The translations under genes and the position numbers were made by a program. Below the pieces are notes generated by a model that saw nothing but the letters and a program-made list of their open reading frames with translations, made no database searches and was not told the DNA's origin. Positions 44,764-52,922 of a stretch of DNA of 64,000 nucleotides are shown piece after piece. The stretch lies in NCBI RefSeq assembly GCF_001598215.1, contig NZ_BCXJ01000001.1:868001-932000 (forward strand), given 5' to 3'. The stretch is from Shouchella clausii. Its GTDB lineage: Bacteria; Bacillota; Bacilli; Bacillales; Bacillaceae_D. Positions within the stretch are counted from its first letter, which is position 1. The number at the start of each line of letters is the position of its first letter.

Positions 44764-45570
44764 ATGATGATTGCGACAACGGCGTTTGTGGATCGTTTGG
44801 AAGAGGCTGAGACGAACATGCTCTGTTCACGCTTGAGAGCAATTGAAACGATAGACGGCAATTCGCTCGGAGTAGCGATTGAAACATTTGGACAGGCATA
44901 CGCGTTTTCTGCAAAGCGTATGCCAGGACCTGCTTTTAATACAGTCCGTGGTTTGCGTGAGGAAGAGGAAGGGCAAATTGGCGAAATCATTCCGTTTTAT
45001 GAAAAAAAAGAATTAGAACCACAAATTCAATTGGTGCCTGGCGTGGCTGGGATCAAGGTGATGCAAGCCCTGTACCACCAAGGCTTTTGCCAAACCGGTT
45101 TTCATTCCGTCCTTGCAGGAAGTTGCAGTAGACAAGCAGAGGAGAGGCACGAAGGAATAGCGATTCGGACGTTAAAACTGGAAGACTATCGTCTTTATGG
45201 CCATATTTATACTGAAAGTTTTGGCATGCCTGTTTTTTTAACGGAAAGTGTAGCGACAAACAACGCCGTATTGCATGAAGAACCAAATTGGACATTTTAT
45301 TTGGCTGAAGTCGAGGAAGAACCAGCCGGGGTTGCCGCTTTATTCACTAGTGGCAGCATCGCCGTACTTGCTGCTTGTGCCGTACTTGCTCCGTTTCGGA
45401 AGCAAGGTGTACAGCAAGCGCTTATTGCTAGGCGCCAGGCAGATGCAGCAGCTGCTGGATGTACATACATTTGCGGGCAAGCCGGATTTGCGACAACAAG
45501 CCAGCGCAATATGGAGCGGTCAGGCTTGCAAACCATTTATACGAAAGCGCTTTGGCAGCGTGTTTCATGA
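44764..45570 (+). CDS. GNAT-family N-acetyltransferase
   Basis: A 268-residue protein starting at ATG 44764 (or 44767), after GGGGAAGGGG. The N-terminal half is only loosely GNAT-like; the C-terminal half has the acetyl-CoA-binding region: EPAGVAALFTSGSIAVLAAC, then VLAPFRKQGVQQALI (the RxxGxG/A-type P-loop, here RKQGVQ) and SQRNMERSGLQ. The upstream part of the frame lies within the preceding gene. Substrate unknown. A terminator begins at its stop codon. Confidence 0.8.
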   Translation: MMIATTAFVDRLEEAETNMLCSRLRAIETIDGNSLGVAIETFGQAYAFSAKRMPGPAFNTVRGLREEEEGQIGEIIPFYEKKELEPQIQLVPGVAGIKVMQALYHQGFCQTGFHSVLAGSCSRQAEERHEGIAIRTLKLEDYRLYGHIYTESFGMPVFLTESVATNNAVLHEEPNWTFYLAEVEEEPAGVAALFTSGSIAVLAACAVLAPFRKQGVQQALIARRQADAAAAGCTYICGQAGFATTSQRNMERSGLQTIYTKALWQRVS

Positions 45571-45600
45571 GAGCTGTGCCTTGATGGGCAGCTCTTTTTT
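45570..45600 (+). terminator. Intrinsic terminator after acetyltransferase
   Basis: AGAGCTG pairs with CAGCTCT, extended by GCC/GGG with one bulge, followed by TTTTTT. It starts at the last base of the acetyltransferase gene. Confidence 0.8.
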
Positions 45601-45687
45601 GTGCTGCTATGATGCATAAATATTCTTTTTCGTTAATTTACATAAAATTTGTGCTTGCTTTTTAGGAGGAAGGGGACTAAACTATTG

Positions 45688-45705
45688 CTAACTAATATTC
45701 GTTAG
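45688..45705. promoter_or_regulatory. TetR-type operator before permease/hydantoinase operon
   Basis: CTAAC-T-AATATT-C-GTTAG is palindromic at 16 of 18 positions and ends 12 bases before the TetR start, so the encoded repressor would block its own operon. Confidence 0.6.
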
Positions 45706-45716
45706 GTGGACGGACG

Positions 45717-46310
45717 ATGACAAAAGAAAAAATCAAACAAGCGGCATTGGTTGCGTTTGCTAAAGGTGGCTACGAAGGGATGAGCCTGGCGGAAGTTGCC
45801 AGTGCAGTTGGGATAAAAACGCCTTCGATTTACGCGTTTTTTAAGAGCAAAAAAGATTTGTTTATGACTATTTATCGTGAGCTTCTTGATGAGCATGCCG
45901 CCCAATTAGTTCAGCAAACAAATGTGATGGAGATTGAAGGAAGTGAACAACGGCTCCGAAAAGTGGTGGAGGCTATGCTTGATTATCATCTCCACGAACA
46001 AACAAAAACGGAATTTTTAACACGTGTGAATTTGTTTCCTCCTGATTTTCTTGAGGAGGAGATGCGCAGTCGGTTTGCTCATAATGAACACCAAATCCGT
46101 TCCTCACTAATCGCTATTTTTTCAGAAGGGATTCAACAAGGGGACATCCGCAGCGAACCGTTGCATGAGCTGGTCGATTCTTTTCTTTGCTTAATGGATG
46201 GGCTGTTTTTACAAACGTTTTACTATGACAAAGAGAAGTTGGAAACCTCCTTTTCCCATGCGTGGAAACTTTATTGGCAAGGAATTTCTACTAGTATCAC
46301 CAAACGTTAA
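45717..46310 (+). CDS. TetR-family transcriptional regulator
   Basis: A 197-residue repressor. The N-terminal helix-turn-helix reads KIKQAALVAFAKGGYEGMS and LAEVASAVGIKTPSIYAFFKSK; the rest is the usual helical ligand-binding domain. It is the first gene of a four-gene operon (19 bases before the NCS1 permease) and has a palindrome in front of it. It probably responds to the imported heterocycle. Confidence 0.9.
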   Translation: MTKEKIKQAALVAFAKGGYEGMSLAEVASAVGIKTPSIYAFFKSKKDLFMTIYRELLDEHAAQLVQQTNVMEIEGSEQRLRKVVEAMLDYHLHEQTKTEFLTRVNLFPPDFLEEEMRSRFAHNEHQIRSSLIAIFSEGIQQGDIRSEPLHELVDSFLCLMDGLFLQTFYYDKEKLETSFSHAWKLYWQGISTSITKR

Positions 46311-46328
46311 CAAGGAAGTGAGCGGGAG

Positions 46329-47618
46329 ATGGAAGAAGCATATAAAACAATTAAAGACTATGAAAGGGAGCCTGTGCCAAAGGAAGTACGAAAAGGATGG
46401 CTGCCGATGGCGACTGTTTGGTTTGCCATCGGCATTGATTTATCAGGCATGTTGTTAGGCGCGCAACTTGGAGCGGGGATCCCATTTGTTGAAGCGTTGC
46501 TGGCAGTTGCAGTCGGCTCTCTTTTTCTTGGTTTGCTAGGCGCAATTTGTGCCAATATTGGCGCTGCAACCGGCCTGTCCACGACGATGATTTCCAATTT
46601 TGTTTTTGGCGCGGCTGGAGCAAAAGTGATTTCAGTCGTTATATCGATTTCGATGATCGGATGGTTCGGCGTCCAAGCTGGATTTTTTGCCGAAAATACC
46701 GTTTCTGTTGTTGAACATTTAACAGGCTGGACACTGCCCCTTCCGGCGGTTGCCTTTGTTGGCGGACTACTGATGATGACGACCGCGTTTGCGTTTAGAT
46801 GGTTCGAAAAGCTGACGAATTGGACAAGTCCGCTGCTTGTTGTCTTAATTTTGGCAGCGCTGGTTTTAGCATTTGCGCAAAGAGATGCCAGTGCTGTGTT
46901 GGCGCCAGTAGAAGCGAAGTTTTCATTCGGAGTTGCCGTTTCCTTAGTGATAGGCATTTATGTACTTGGCACAATCCTATCTCCTGACATTTCTAGATGG
47001 GCAAAATCAAAGAAAGATGCGATGATTGCTGCTTTCTTGGGCTTTTTCTTTGGAAATAGCTTTATGGTCGTCATTGCCGTGCTGTTGTCGAAATTGTTAA
47101 ACACGGATGATTTGGCGCAAGTATTTATCCTGCTTGGTTTAAGCTTACCGGCGTTAATTGTCCTTACTTTTTCTCAGTGGACGACAAATACGAATAATCT
47201 CTATTCGGCTTCTCTAAGCATGTCGGTGCTGATCCCGAAAGCAAAGCGTCCAGTATTGACACTTGTTATGGGAGTTGCCGCTTCGACATTAGCGTTTATA
47301 GGCATATTTGATCACTTTATTACATTTTTATCATTGATGACGATGCTGATTGCTCCAGTTGGGGGAGTGTATGCTGCTGAATATTATGTCATTGACAAAC
47401 AAAAATTTTCATTTCAAGCTCTTCACAGCCGTAAGCTGATTGGCCGTTCTCTGGCCGTATGGCTCGTTACTTCGTTGTTTTGTTGGTTGACGACGCCGGC
47501 ACCTGATGGGTTAGGCTTGCTCGTTTTCACAACCATTCCAGCACTTGATGGCTTTATCGTCGCGTTTGTCTTACAAGCGCTAATTGGAAAAGCAGTGTTC
47601 GCACGCAAGAACAGATAA
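46329..47618 (+). CDS. NCS1-family cytosine/purine/hydantoin-type permease
   Basis: A 429-residue protein with 12 membrane segments. It starts GWLPMATVWFAIGIDLSGML, with the NCS1 pattern of GAQLGAG, STTMISNFVFGAAGAK, IGWFGVQAGFFAEN, LSPDISRWAKSKKDA and QWTTNTNNLYSASL. NCS1 symporters of the CodB type import cytosine, purines or hydantoins with protons or sodium. GAGCGGGAG precedes ATG 46329. The DUF917 and HyuA genes follow immediately, which points to a hydantoin- or lactam-like substrate. Confidence 0.88.
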   Translation: MEEAYKTIKDYEREPVPKEVRKGWLPMATVWFAIGIDLSGMLLGAQLGAGIPFVEALLAVAVGSLFLGLLGAICANIGAATGLSTTMISNFVFGAAGAKVISVVISISMIGWFGVQAGFFAENTVSVVEHLTGWTLPLPAVAFVGGLLMMTTAFAFRWFEKLTNWTSPLLVVLILAALVLAFAQRDASAVLAPVEAKFSFGVAVSLVIGIYVLGTILSPDISRWAKSKKDAMIAAFLGFFFGNSFMVVIAVLLSKLLNTDDLAQVFILLGLSLPALIVLTFSQWTTNTNNLYSASLSMSVLIPKAKRPVLTLVMGVAASTLAFIGIFDHFITFLSLMTMLIAPVGGVYAAEYYVIDKQKFSFQALHSRKLIGRSLAVWLVTSLFCWLTTPAPDGLGLLVFTTIPALDGFIVAFVLQALIGKAVFARKNR

Positions 47619-47640
47619 ACAGGAAAAGGAGAGCATAAGC

Positions 47641-48732
47641 ATGAGATGGCTAACGGAAGAATCGATTGAACATATTGCCCTAGGAGCGGCCGTTCTAGGT
47701 ACTGGGGGAGGGGGCGATCCATACCTAGGTAAATTAATGGCGCTTGAAGCGATCAAAACATATGGGCCCATTAAGTTGCTATCGATTGATGAATTGGCAG
47801 ACGATGCTTTAATTGTGCCTTTATCGATGATGGGTTCACCGACGATAGGCGTTGAAAAAATCCCTTCGATCGAAGAGTTGGTGGCTCCACTTGAAAAAAT
47901 CGAGGAGACGCTTGGCCAAAAAGCAGCTGCCTTGATGCCAATTGAGGTCGGGGGCGTCAATTCACTTGTACCCGTGCTAGCTGCTGCGGCAAAAGGCTTG
48001 CCTCTTGTAGACGCTGATGCAATGGGACGCGCTTTTCCAGAGAGTCAAATGGTCACTTTTTACTTGGATGGCCATTCGGCCGATCCGACCGTGTTAGCCG
48101 ATGAAAAAGGCAATACGGTTGTGATTACGCCAAAGGACGGCCACTGGGGCGAAAAGCTTGCTCGGGCCATCACTGTGCAAATGGGTGGGTCTAGTACGGT
48201 GTGCGACTATGCACTTCCTGGTTCTGTTGTAAAGCAGAGCGCCATTCCAGGCACGTTGACAAAATCAGAAGAAATAGGGCGGCTGCTGCTTGATAAAAGC
48301 GGAGATGGCACTCACCCGATTAAACGGATGCTTGCCGTCCTTAACGGCTATAAGCTGTTAACTGGCAAACTTACTGAAATCAAGCGTACGCTAACGGGGG
48401 GATTTACCCGGGGGATTTGCGAAGTCGAAGGCATCCATGACGATGCAGGCCGCGTGGTAACACTCCATTTTCAAAATGAACAATTGTTAGCAACAGAAGG
48501 GGAGAAACCACTGGCCATTACGCCTGATTTGATTGCGATCCTTGATGTTGAAACGGGGCAGCCGATTACGACTGAAGGATTGCGCTACGGCACACGGGTG
48601 ACGGTCATTGCATTTCCGTGCGACCCAAAATGGCGTACAAAAAAAGGTATTGAAACGGCAGGGCCTCGTTATTTTGGCTATCCTGTCGAGTATGAGCCTG
48701 TAGAAAAGTTGCAGGAAGGTGGAGGCAAATGA
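47641..48732 (+). CDS. DUF917 (S-methyl-thiohydantoin desulfurase-like) protein
   Basis: A 363-residue DUF917 protein. Start ATG 47641 after AAAAGGAGAG; the frame upstream belongs to the end of the permease gene. Typical features: ALGAAVLGTGGGGDPYLGK with a glycine-rich loop, VPLSMMGSPTIGVEKIP, VEVGGVNSLVP-like IEVGGVNSLVPVLAA and DADAMGRAFPESQM. DUF917 proteins occur next to hydantoinase/oxoprolinase genes. One group is assigned to S-methyl-thiohydantoin desulfurase. It overlaps HyuA by 4 bases (ATGA). Confidence 0.85.
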   Translation: MRWLTEESIEHIALGAAVLGTGGGGDPYLGKLMALEAIKTYGPIKLLSIDELADDALIVPLSMMGSPTIGVEKIPSIEELVAPLEKIEETLGQKAAALMPIEVGGVNSLVPVLAAAAKGLPLVDADAMGRAFPESQMVTFYLDGHSADPTVLADEKGNTVVITPKDGHWGEKLARAITVQMGGSSTVCDYALPGSVVKQSAIPGTLTKSEEIGRLLLDKSGDGTHPIKRMLAVLNGYKLLTGKLTEIKRTLTGGFTRGICEVEGIHDDAGRVVTLHFQNEQLLATEGEKPLAITPDLIAILDVETGQPITTEGLRYGTRVTVIAFPCDPKWRTKKGIETAGPRYFGYPVEYEPVEKLQEGGGK

Positions 48733-50282
48733 GCTATCGGATTGGAATTGATGTAGGCGGCACAAACACAGATGCGGTTCTACTTGATCACACATTGCAC
48801 GTAATAGCGAAAGCAAAAGAGCCAACTACTGAGGATGTCATGACTGGTATTTGGAAAGTGTTAACTGCCATTCTAGAGGAATCAGCTATATCGCCTGACG
48901 AAATTGGCTATGCGATGCTTGGCACTACCCATTGCACGAATGCCATTGTTGAGCGGAAACAGCTAAATAAAGTTGGCATCGTTCGCCTTTGCAAACCGGC
49001 AGCAACGGCTGTCCCTCCTTTAGCGGCTTGGCCTGATGACTTAAAAGCGGCAGTAGGCGAGCACCATTATTTAGTAGCTGGCGGGTATGAGTACGATGGT
49101 ACGTTGATTTCAGAACTAGACGAAAATGAAATCCGTTCCGCACTGGAGGATATGAAAGGAAACGTTAAATCAATTGCTGTTACAGGCATATTTTCGCCAG
49201 CCCGATCCGAGCGAGAACTGAAAGTAGCGCGCCTCGCCGACGACATCATGCCTGGCGTGCCGATTTCGCTGTCTCATCAAATTGGCAGCATTGGTTTGTT
49301 GGAACGGGAGAATGCGACGATTTTAAATGCAGCACTGCAAACGACGATACGTACCGTCGTTTCCGGGTTCCGTGAAGCACTAAACAAACTTGGCATTTCT
49401 GCGCAAATATTTATCGGCCAGAATGACGGCACATTAATGGAAGCCGATTATGCGATCCGTTACCCGATTTTGACGATTGGCTGCGGGCCAACGAACTCGA
49501 TTCGCGGGGCCTCGTTTTTGTCTGGTTTAAAAGACGCCCTTGTTTTAGACATCGGTGGAACGACTTCTGATATCGGCGTTCTATCAAATGGATTTCCACG
49601 CCAGTCAGCCATTGCCGTTGATGTCGGCGGCATTCGCACCAACTTCCGCATGCCAGACATTCTCTCAGTTGGCTTAGGAGGCGGAACGATCATCCGTACA
49701 GACGAACAGGGAGCAATCACGGTTGGCCCTGATTCAGTCGGCTATCGTTTATTGCAGGAAGCGCGCTCTTTTGGAGGCGAAACATTGACAGCAACGGATG
49801 TGGTGTTAGCTGTGACAGACACAACGATTTCTGGTGCTAATACAAGCGATTTAGACAGCAATATCTGTCAACAGGCGTACAAACGAATGATCGAAAAGCT
49901 TGAGGTTGCGATTGACCAAATGAAAACGTCTAAAGAGCCTGTTCCTGTCATTTTAACAGGCGGGGGGAGCATTCTAGTTAACAGTCGATTGGCAGGGGCT
50001 TCAGAAGTGATAAAGCCACACCATCATGATGTCGCAAATGCGATTGGGGCTGCACTGGGAACTATTTCCGGGGAAGCGGAGAACATCTATGCGTTGGAAG
50101 GGCGAACGTATGAAGATGCAGTCGAAGAAGCGAAACAACATGCAATTGGGAATGCGGTCGAGGCAGGGGCAGTTCCGGACACAGTCGAAATTGTTTCTGT
50201 TGAGGACGTCCCACTCGCATACATGCCGGGTAACTCTGTTTTTATTAAAGTAAAGGCAGTCGGAGAGCTGGATGCAAGATAA
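48729..50282 (+). CDS. Hydantoinase/oxoprolinase A-subunit-family protein
   Basis: A 517-residue HyuA-type protein of the ASKHA fold: RIGIDVGGTNTDAVLLD (phosphate-1 loop), MLGTTHCTNAIVER, LSLSHQIGSIG-like segment with GLLERENATILNAAL, then ALVLDIGGTTSDIGVLSNG (second ATPase loop) and the adenosine-side GGGSILV. The family hydrolyses 5-oxoproline or hydantoins with ATP. The usual B subunit (HyuB) is missing, as often in DUF917-associated operons. It is the last gene of the TetR-controlled operon. Confidence 0.88.
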   Translation: MSYRIGIDVGGTNTDAVLLDHTLHVIAKAKEPTTEDVMTGIWKVLTAILEESAISPDEIGYAMLGTTHCTNAIVERKQLNKVGIVRLCKPAATAVPPLAAWPDDLKAAVGEHHYLVAGGYEYDGTLISELDENEIRSALEDMKGNVKSIAVTGIFSPARSERELKVARLADDIMPGVPISLSHQIGSIGLLERENATILNAALQTTIRTVVSGFREALNKLGISAQIFIGQNDGTLMEADYAIRYPILTIGCGPTNSIRGASFLSGLKDALVLDIGGTTSDIGVLSNGFPRQSAIAVDVGGIRTNFRMPDILSVGLGGGTIIRTDEQGAITVGPDSVGYRLLQEARSFGGETLTATDVVLAVTDTTISGANTSDLDSNICQQAYKRMIEKLEVAIDQMKTSKEPVPVILTGGGSILVNSRLAGASEVIKPHHHDVANAIGAALGTISGEAENIYALEGRTYEDAVEEAKQHAIGNAVEAGAVPDTVEIVSVEDVPLAYMPGNSVFIKVKAVGELDAR

Positions 50283-50332
50283 AGCTTATTTGGTCACTAA
50301 CGAACGAAGCGAAATTCAAATTTAACCGGTGT

Positions 50333-50362
50333 ATGAGCCAGTGCCATCGTGCACTGGCTCAT
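50333..50362. terminator. Perfect 12-bp hairpin between convergent genes
   Basis: ATGAGCCAGTGC pairs exactly with GCACTGGCTCAT, loop of 6 bases. It lies between the HyuA stop and the convergent small membrane-protein gene. It has no T run on either strand, so it may be an RNA 3'-end stabiliser rather than an intrinsic terminator. Confidence 0.5.
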
Positions 50363-50377
50363 GCCGCCTACATGTTG

Positions 50378-50581
50378 TTATCGGTTCTCATCACCTTGTT
50401 TTTCCAATCGATCTAGTTTGGCCAATACTTGATCAAGTTTTTTATCGATATCTTCAATTTCTGGGCCAAAGCCTTGGCGCATTTCCAGTTCTCGTAAACG
50501 AGAGCGGCTTTCAAGATGTTTGGTAATGACCGGTACCAAAATTGCGGCAAGGGGGATGAGCACCCACCATGGAATCGTCAT
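50378..50581 (-). CDS. Small membrane-anchored coiled-coil protein, 67 aa
   Basis: Start ATG 50581 after TAGGAGGCG; the ATG at 50605 lies before that site. One N-terminal membrane segment (PWWVLIPLAAILVPVI), then a charged helical tail with heptad pattern (EIEDIDKKLDQVLAKLDRLE). It is PspB-like in layout but not recognisably that family. Function unknown. Confidence 0.7.
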   Translation of the reverse strand: MTIPWWVLIPLAAILVPVITKHLESRSRLRELEMRQGFGPEIEDIDKKLDQVLAKLDRLEKQGDENR

Positions 50582-50694
50582 CGTTTCGCCTCCTAATAAA
50601 AACACCGTTGATTTAGTTACGGTTGTTAGCTAGTAAAAGATTCGGTTACTTGATAAAATAGGAAAAATCGTGCTACATCCGTGAGGAGGCCATT

Positions 50695-51345
50695 ATGGGG
50701 GAACAGGAAAAAAATGAAACGGTTAAATTGACGGCTGACTGGGTGAGGGGCCAATTATTAACGGAATCAACGGGCCATGATTGGTACCATATTGAGCGCG
50801 TCACAGAAATGGCTAAAGGGATTGCCGCTGAAGAGGGCGCGGACATGTTTGTTGTGGAAATGGCCGCACTGCTTCATGATTTAGCAGATGACAAACTTGT
50901 GGCGAGTGAAGAGGAAGGCATACAGGAAATCAATAAATGGCTTGTAGAAAGGTCAGTGGGAAAAGCCGATTCAGCCCATATCATTGAAATCATTGAGACG
51001 ATTTCTTTTAGCAAAGGCAAATCGTTGCATACGTTAGAAGCAAAAGTCGTCCAAGATGCAGACCGCCTCGATGCGATTGGTGCAATTGGCATTGCCCGTA
51101 CGTTCCAATATGCAGGCGCAAAAGGACATGCCTTATATGACCCAAAGGCAAAAGTGCGGACAGAGATGACAAAAGCCGAATATCGGAGTGGACAAGGATC
51201 AGCTATTCACCATTTTTATGAGAAACTGCTATTGTTGAAAGACCGAATGAATACACATACAGGTAAGAAATTGGCTGAATCTCGCCACGCGTTTATGGAA
51301 CAGTTTTTAAAACGTTTCTATATAGAATGGGATGGAAATGGCTAA
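50695..51345 (+). CDS. HD-domain hydrolase (YpgQ/YedJ-like)
   Basis: A 216-residue HD phosphohydrolase. Metal ligands: His in GHDWYHIERV, HD in LLHDLADDK, and Asp in VVQDADRLDAIGAIG, the arrangement of YpgQ and YedJ. YpgQ of B. subtilis is a nucleotide pyrophosphatase with broad substrate range. GTGAGGAGG precedes ATG 50695. The hisS leader begins 61 bases after its stop without an evident terminator, so read-through into hisS is possible. Confidence 0.9.
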   Translation: MGEQEKNETVKLTADWVRGQLLTESTGHDWYHIERVTEMAKGIAAEEGADMFVVEMAALLHDLADDKLVASEEEGIQEINKWLVERSVGKADSAHIIEIIETISFSKGKSLHTLEAKVVQDADRLDAIGAIGIARTFQYAGAKGHALYDPKAKVRTEMTKAEYRSGQGSAIHHFYEKLLLLKDRMNTHTGKKLAESRHAFMEQFLKRFYIEWDGNG

Positions 51346-51406
51346 AGAAAGGCCTTTTCAGCAAAGTGTGTGTATGTTAATGTGTTTATACTAGGAGAGA
51401 TGCCGA

Positions 51407-51454
51407 ATGTTTTCCGCTATCGCCAAACAAAACAAACTACATCATATGTATTAG
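51407..51454 (+). CDS. Histidine leader peptide of hisS (15 aa)
   Basis: ATG 51407, 8 bases after GGAGA (51394-51398), encodes MFSAIAKQNKLHHMY and stops at TAG 51452-51454. Two adjacent His codons (CAT CAT, 51440-51445) lie three codons before the stop. The stop codon is the first base-paired part of a large hairpin, and a terminator follows before hisS. A leader ORF with tandem codons of the amino acid whose tRNA synthetase is encoded downstream is the hallmark of ribosome-mediated attenuation. No experimental support; the reading is direct. Confidence 0.65.
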   Translation: MFSAIAKQNKLHHMY

Positions 51455-51494
51455 CCTTGCTATTTGATTTTAAAAATCATACATAGGAAGGCTA
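51452..51494 (+). promoter_or_regulatory. Hairpin at leader-peptide stop, attenuator segment
   Basis: TAGCCTT (51452-51458) pairs with AAGGCTA (51488-51494), continued by CTAT/ATAG and GATTT/AAATC. A competing pairing exists between TATGTAT (about 51446-51452) and ATACATA (about 51479-51485). A ribosome stalled at the His codons would cover the left arm and change which structure forms. Confidence 0.55.
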
Positions 51495-51502
51495 TTTTGC
51501 AT

Positions 51503-51547
51503 AACCGCATGGATTCGTTTTAAAAGCTGGATCCCATGCGGTTTTTT
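51503..51547 (+). terminator. Leader terminator before hisS
   Basis: AACCGCATGG (51503-51512) pairs with CCATGCGGTT (51534-51543), extended by AT/AT with one bulged C, followed by TTTTTT. It lies 25 bases before the hisS start, between the leader ORF and hisS, so full expression requires readthrough. The T-box sequence (AGGGTGGTACCGCG) is absent. Confidence 0.85.
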
Positions 51548-51572
51548 GTTTTAAAAAAAGGAGGCAGATGGA

Positions 51573-52850
51573 ATGAAGAAATGGGATTATCAAAATGTAC
51601 GTGGCACACAGGATTATTTGCCTGAGGATGAAAGTGTTCGTGTTTGGCTGCGCAGAGTGTTGGAAGAAGTGTTTCAGCAGTATGGTTGCAAGCCAATGGA
51701 AACGCCAATGATTAATTACGCCGACTTGCTTGCCTCAAAATACGGCGGAGGGGCAGAAATCAAAAAAGAAATGTATACGTTGACAGATCGCGGCAAACGA
51801 GCCTTGGCGCTCCGCTATGATTTAACGATTCCGTTTGCAAAAGTTATGGCGATGAATCCGGAAATTCGCAAGCCGTTTAAACGCTATGAGATCGGCAAAG
51901 TGTTTCGCGATGGTCCGATTAAAGCAGGACGTTTCCGTGAGTTTACCCAATGCGATGTTGACGTAGCTGGTGTCGATTCTCCATTGGCAGAAGCAGAACT
52001 TTTAGAGATGGCAACTGAAGTGTTCCGGCGGATCGGGCTGAACATCCACATCCAATACAATAATCGCAAGCTGCTGACGGGGGTGTTGGATCTTTGCGGA
52101 GTCAGAAACGATCAGCACAGTGCTGTTATATTGGTACTCGACAAACGAGAAAAAATCGGTGATAAACAAGCATTGACCGAACTAAAGGAAATCGGCGTTG
52201 ACGGAAAAGCGATTAGCAAAATCGAACAATGGCTCAAGCAAACGAGCCAAAGTAGAAGTGTCGATTTTGCCAACAACCGTCCTACTACTCCGATAATGGC
52301 GGAAGGGATAGCGGAGCTACAAGAGTTAGAAGAAGCGCTTCGCTACTTAAACATTGATAACCAATGTACGTTTAATCCCTTTCTAGCTAGAGGCCTTGAA
52401 ATTTATACAGGCACTGTATATGAATTGTTTCTGACAGAGGGACCAATCCAATCAAGTGTTGGCAGCGGCGGCCGTTATGACCAAGCGATTAGCGGTTTAA
52501 TTGGCGAGGAACAGCCTATGCCGACAGTTGGGATCTCGTTTGGCATCGATGTCATTTATACAGCTTTAAAGATGGAGGGGCGAATCAACCAAAAGCGACT
52601 ACTCGATTACTACGTTATTCCATTGCAAAAACAAAAAGAAGCGCTTGCGGTCGCTTCTTCGTTGCGGAAACAAGGCTTTCGTGTAGACGTAGAGTTCAAA
52701 AACAAAAAACTTACTAAAGCGCTGGAAAGAGCAAACAAAGAAAGGGTTCCATTTGTGATTATTATTGGAGAAGAGGAAGTGGCTTCGGGCCGTTATAAGC
52801 TCAAAAACATGGAGACTGGCGCCGAACAAGATGTTCCCTTCTCTTTTTAA
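51573..52850 (+). CDS. hisS: Histidyl-tRNA synthetase, second (clostridial-type) form
   Basis: A 425-residue class II synthetase that charges tRNA-His. Motif 1 region RGTQDYLPED; motif 2 KRYEIGKVFRDGPIKAGRFR and EFTQCDVDVAG; histidine-binding LARGLEIYTGTVYE (usual form RGLDYYTG); GSGGRYDQAISGLIG as motif 3 region; C-terminal anticodon domain from YYVIPLQKQKEAL to VIIIGEEEVASG. The anticodon domain makes HisZ unlikely. The sequence type and the lack of an adjacent aspS suggest this is not the housekeeping copy but a paralogue. AAAAAAAGGAGG precedes ATG 51573. Expression is probably controlled by the His leader upstream. Confidence 0.92.
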   Translation: MKKWDYQNVRGTQDYLPEDESVRVWLRRVLEEVFQQYGCKPMETPMINYADLLASKYGGGAEIKKEMYTLTDRGKRALALRYDLTIPFAKVMAMNPEIRKPFKRYEIGKVFRDGPIKAGRFREFTQCDVDVAGVDSPLAEAELLEMATEVFRRIGLNIHIQYNNRKLLTGVLDLCGVRNDQHSAVILVLDKREKIGDKQALTELKEIGVDGKAISKIEQWLKQTSQSRSVDFANNRPTTPIMAEGIAELQELEEALRYLNIDNQCTFNPFLARGLEIYTGTVYELFLTEGPIQSSVGSGGRYDQAISGLIGEEQPMPTVGISFGIDVIYTALKMEGRINQKRLLDYYVIPLQKQKEALAVASSLRKQGFRVDVEFKNKKLTKALERANKERVPFVIIIGEEEVASGRYKLKNMETGAEQDVPFSF

Positions 52851-52922
52851 AAACGAATGGTTGCCGCTGCCTTTGTTCGGTTTCGCTATAAAAATCTTCG
52901 CTGGGGGATTAGGTGCTCAGCT

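Noticed and set aside
46358-46957. Minus-strand ORF (199 codons) inside the NCS1 permease
   Set aside because: Antisense shadow of hydrophobic codons; no start signal.
51360-51572. T-box riboswitch upstream of hisS
   Set aside because: The conserved T-box sequence AGGGTGGTACCGCG and a specifier-loop layout are absent; a leader ORF is present instead.
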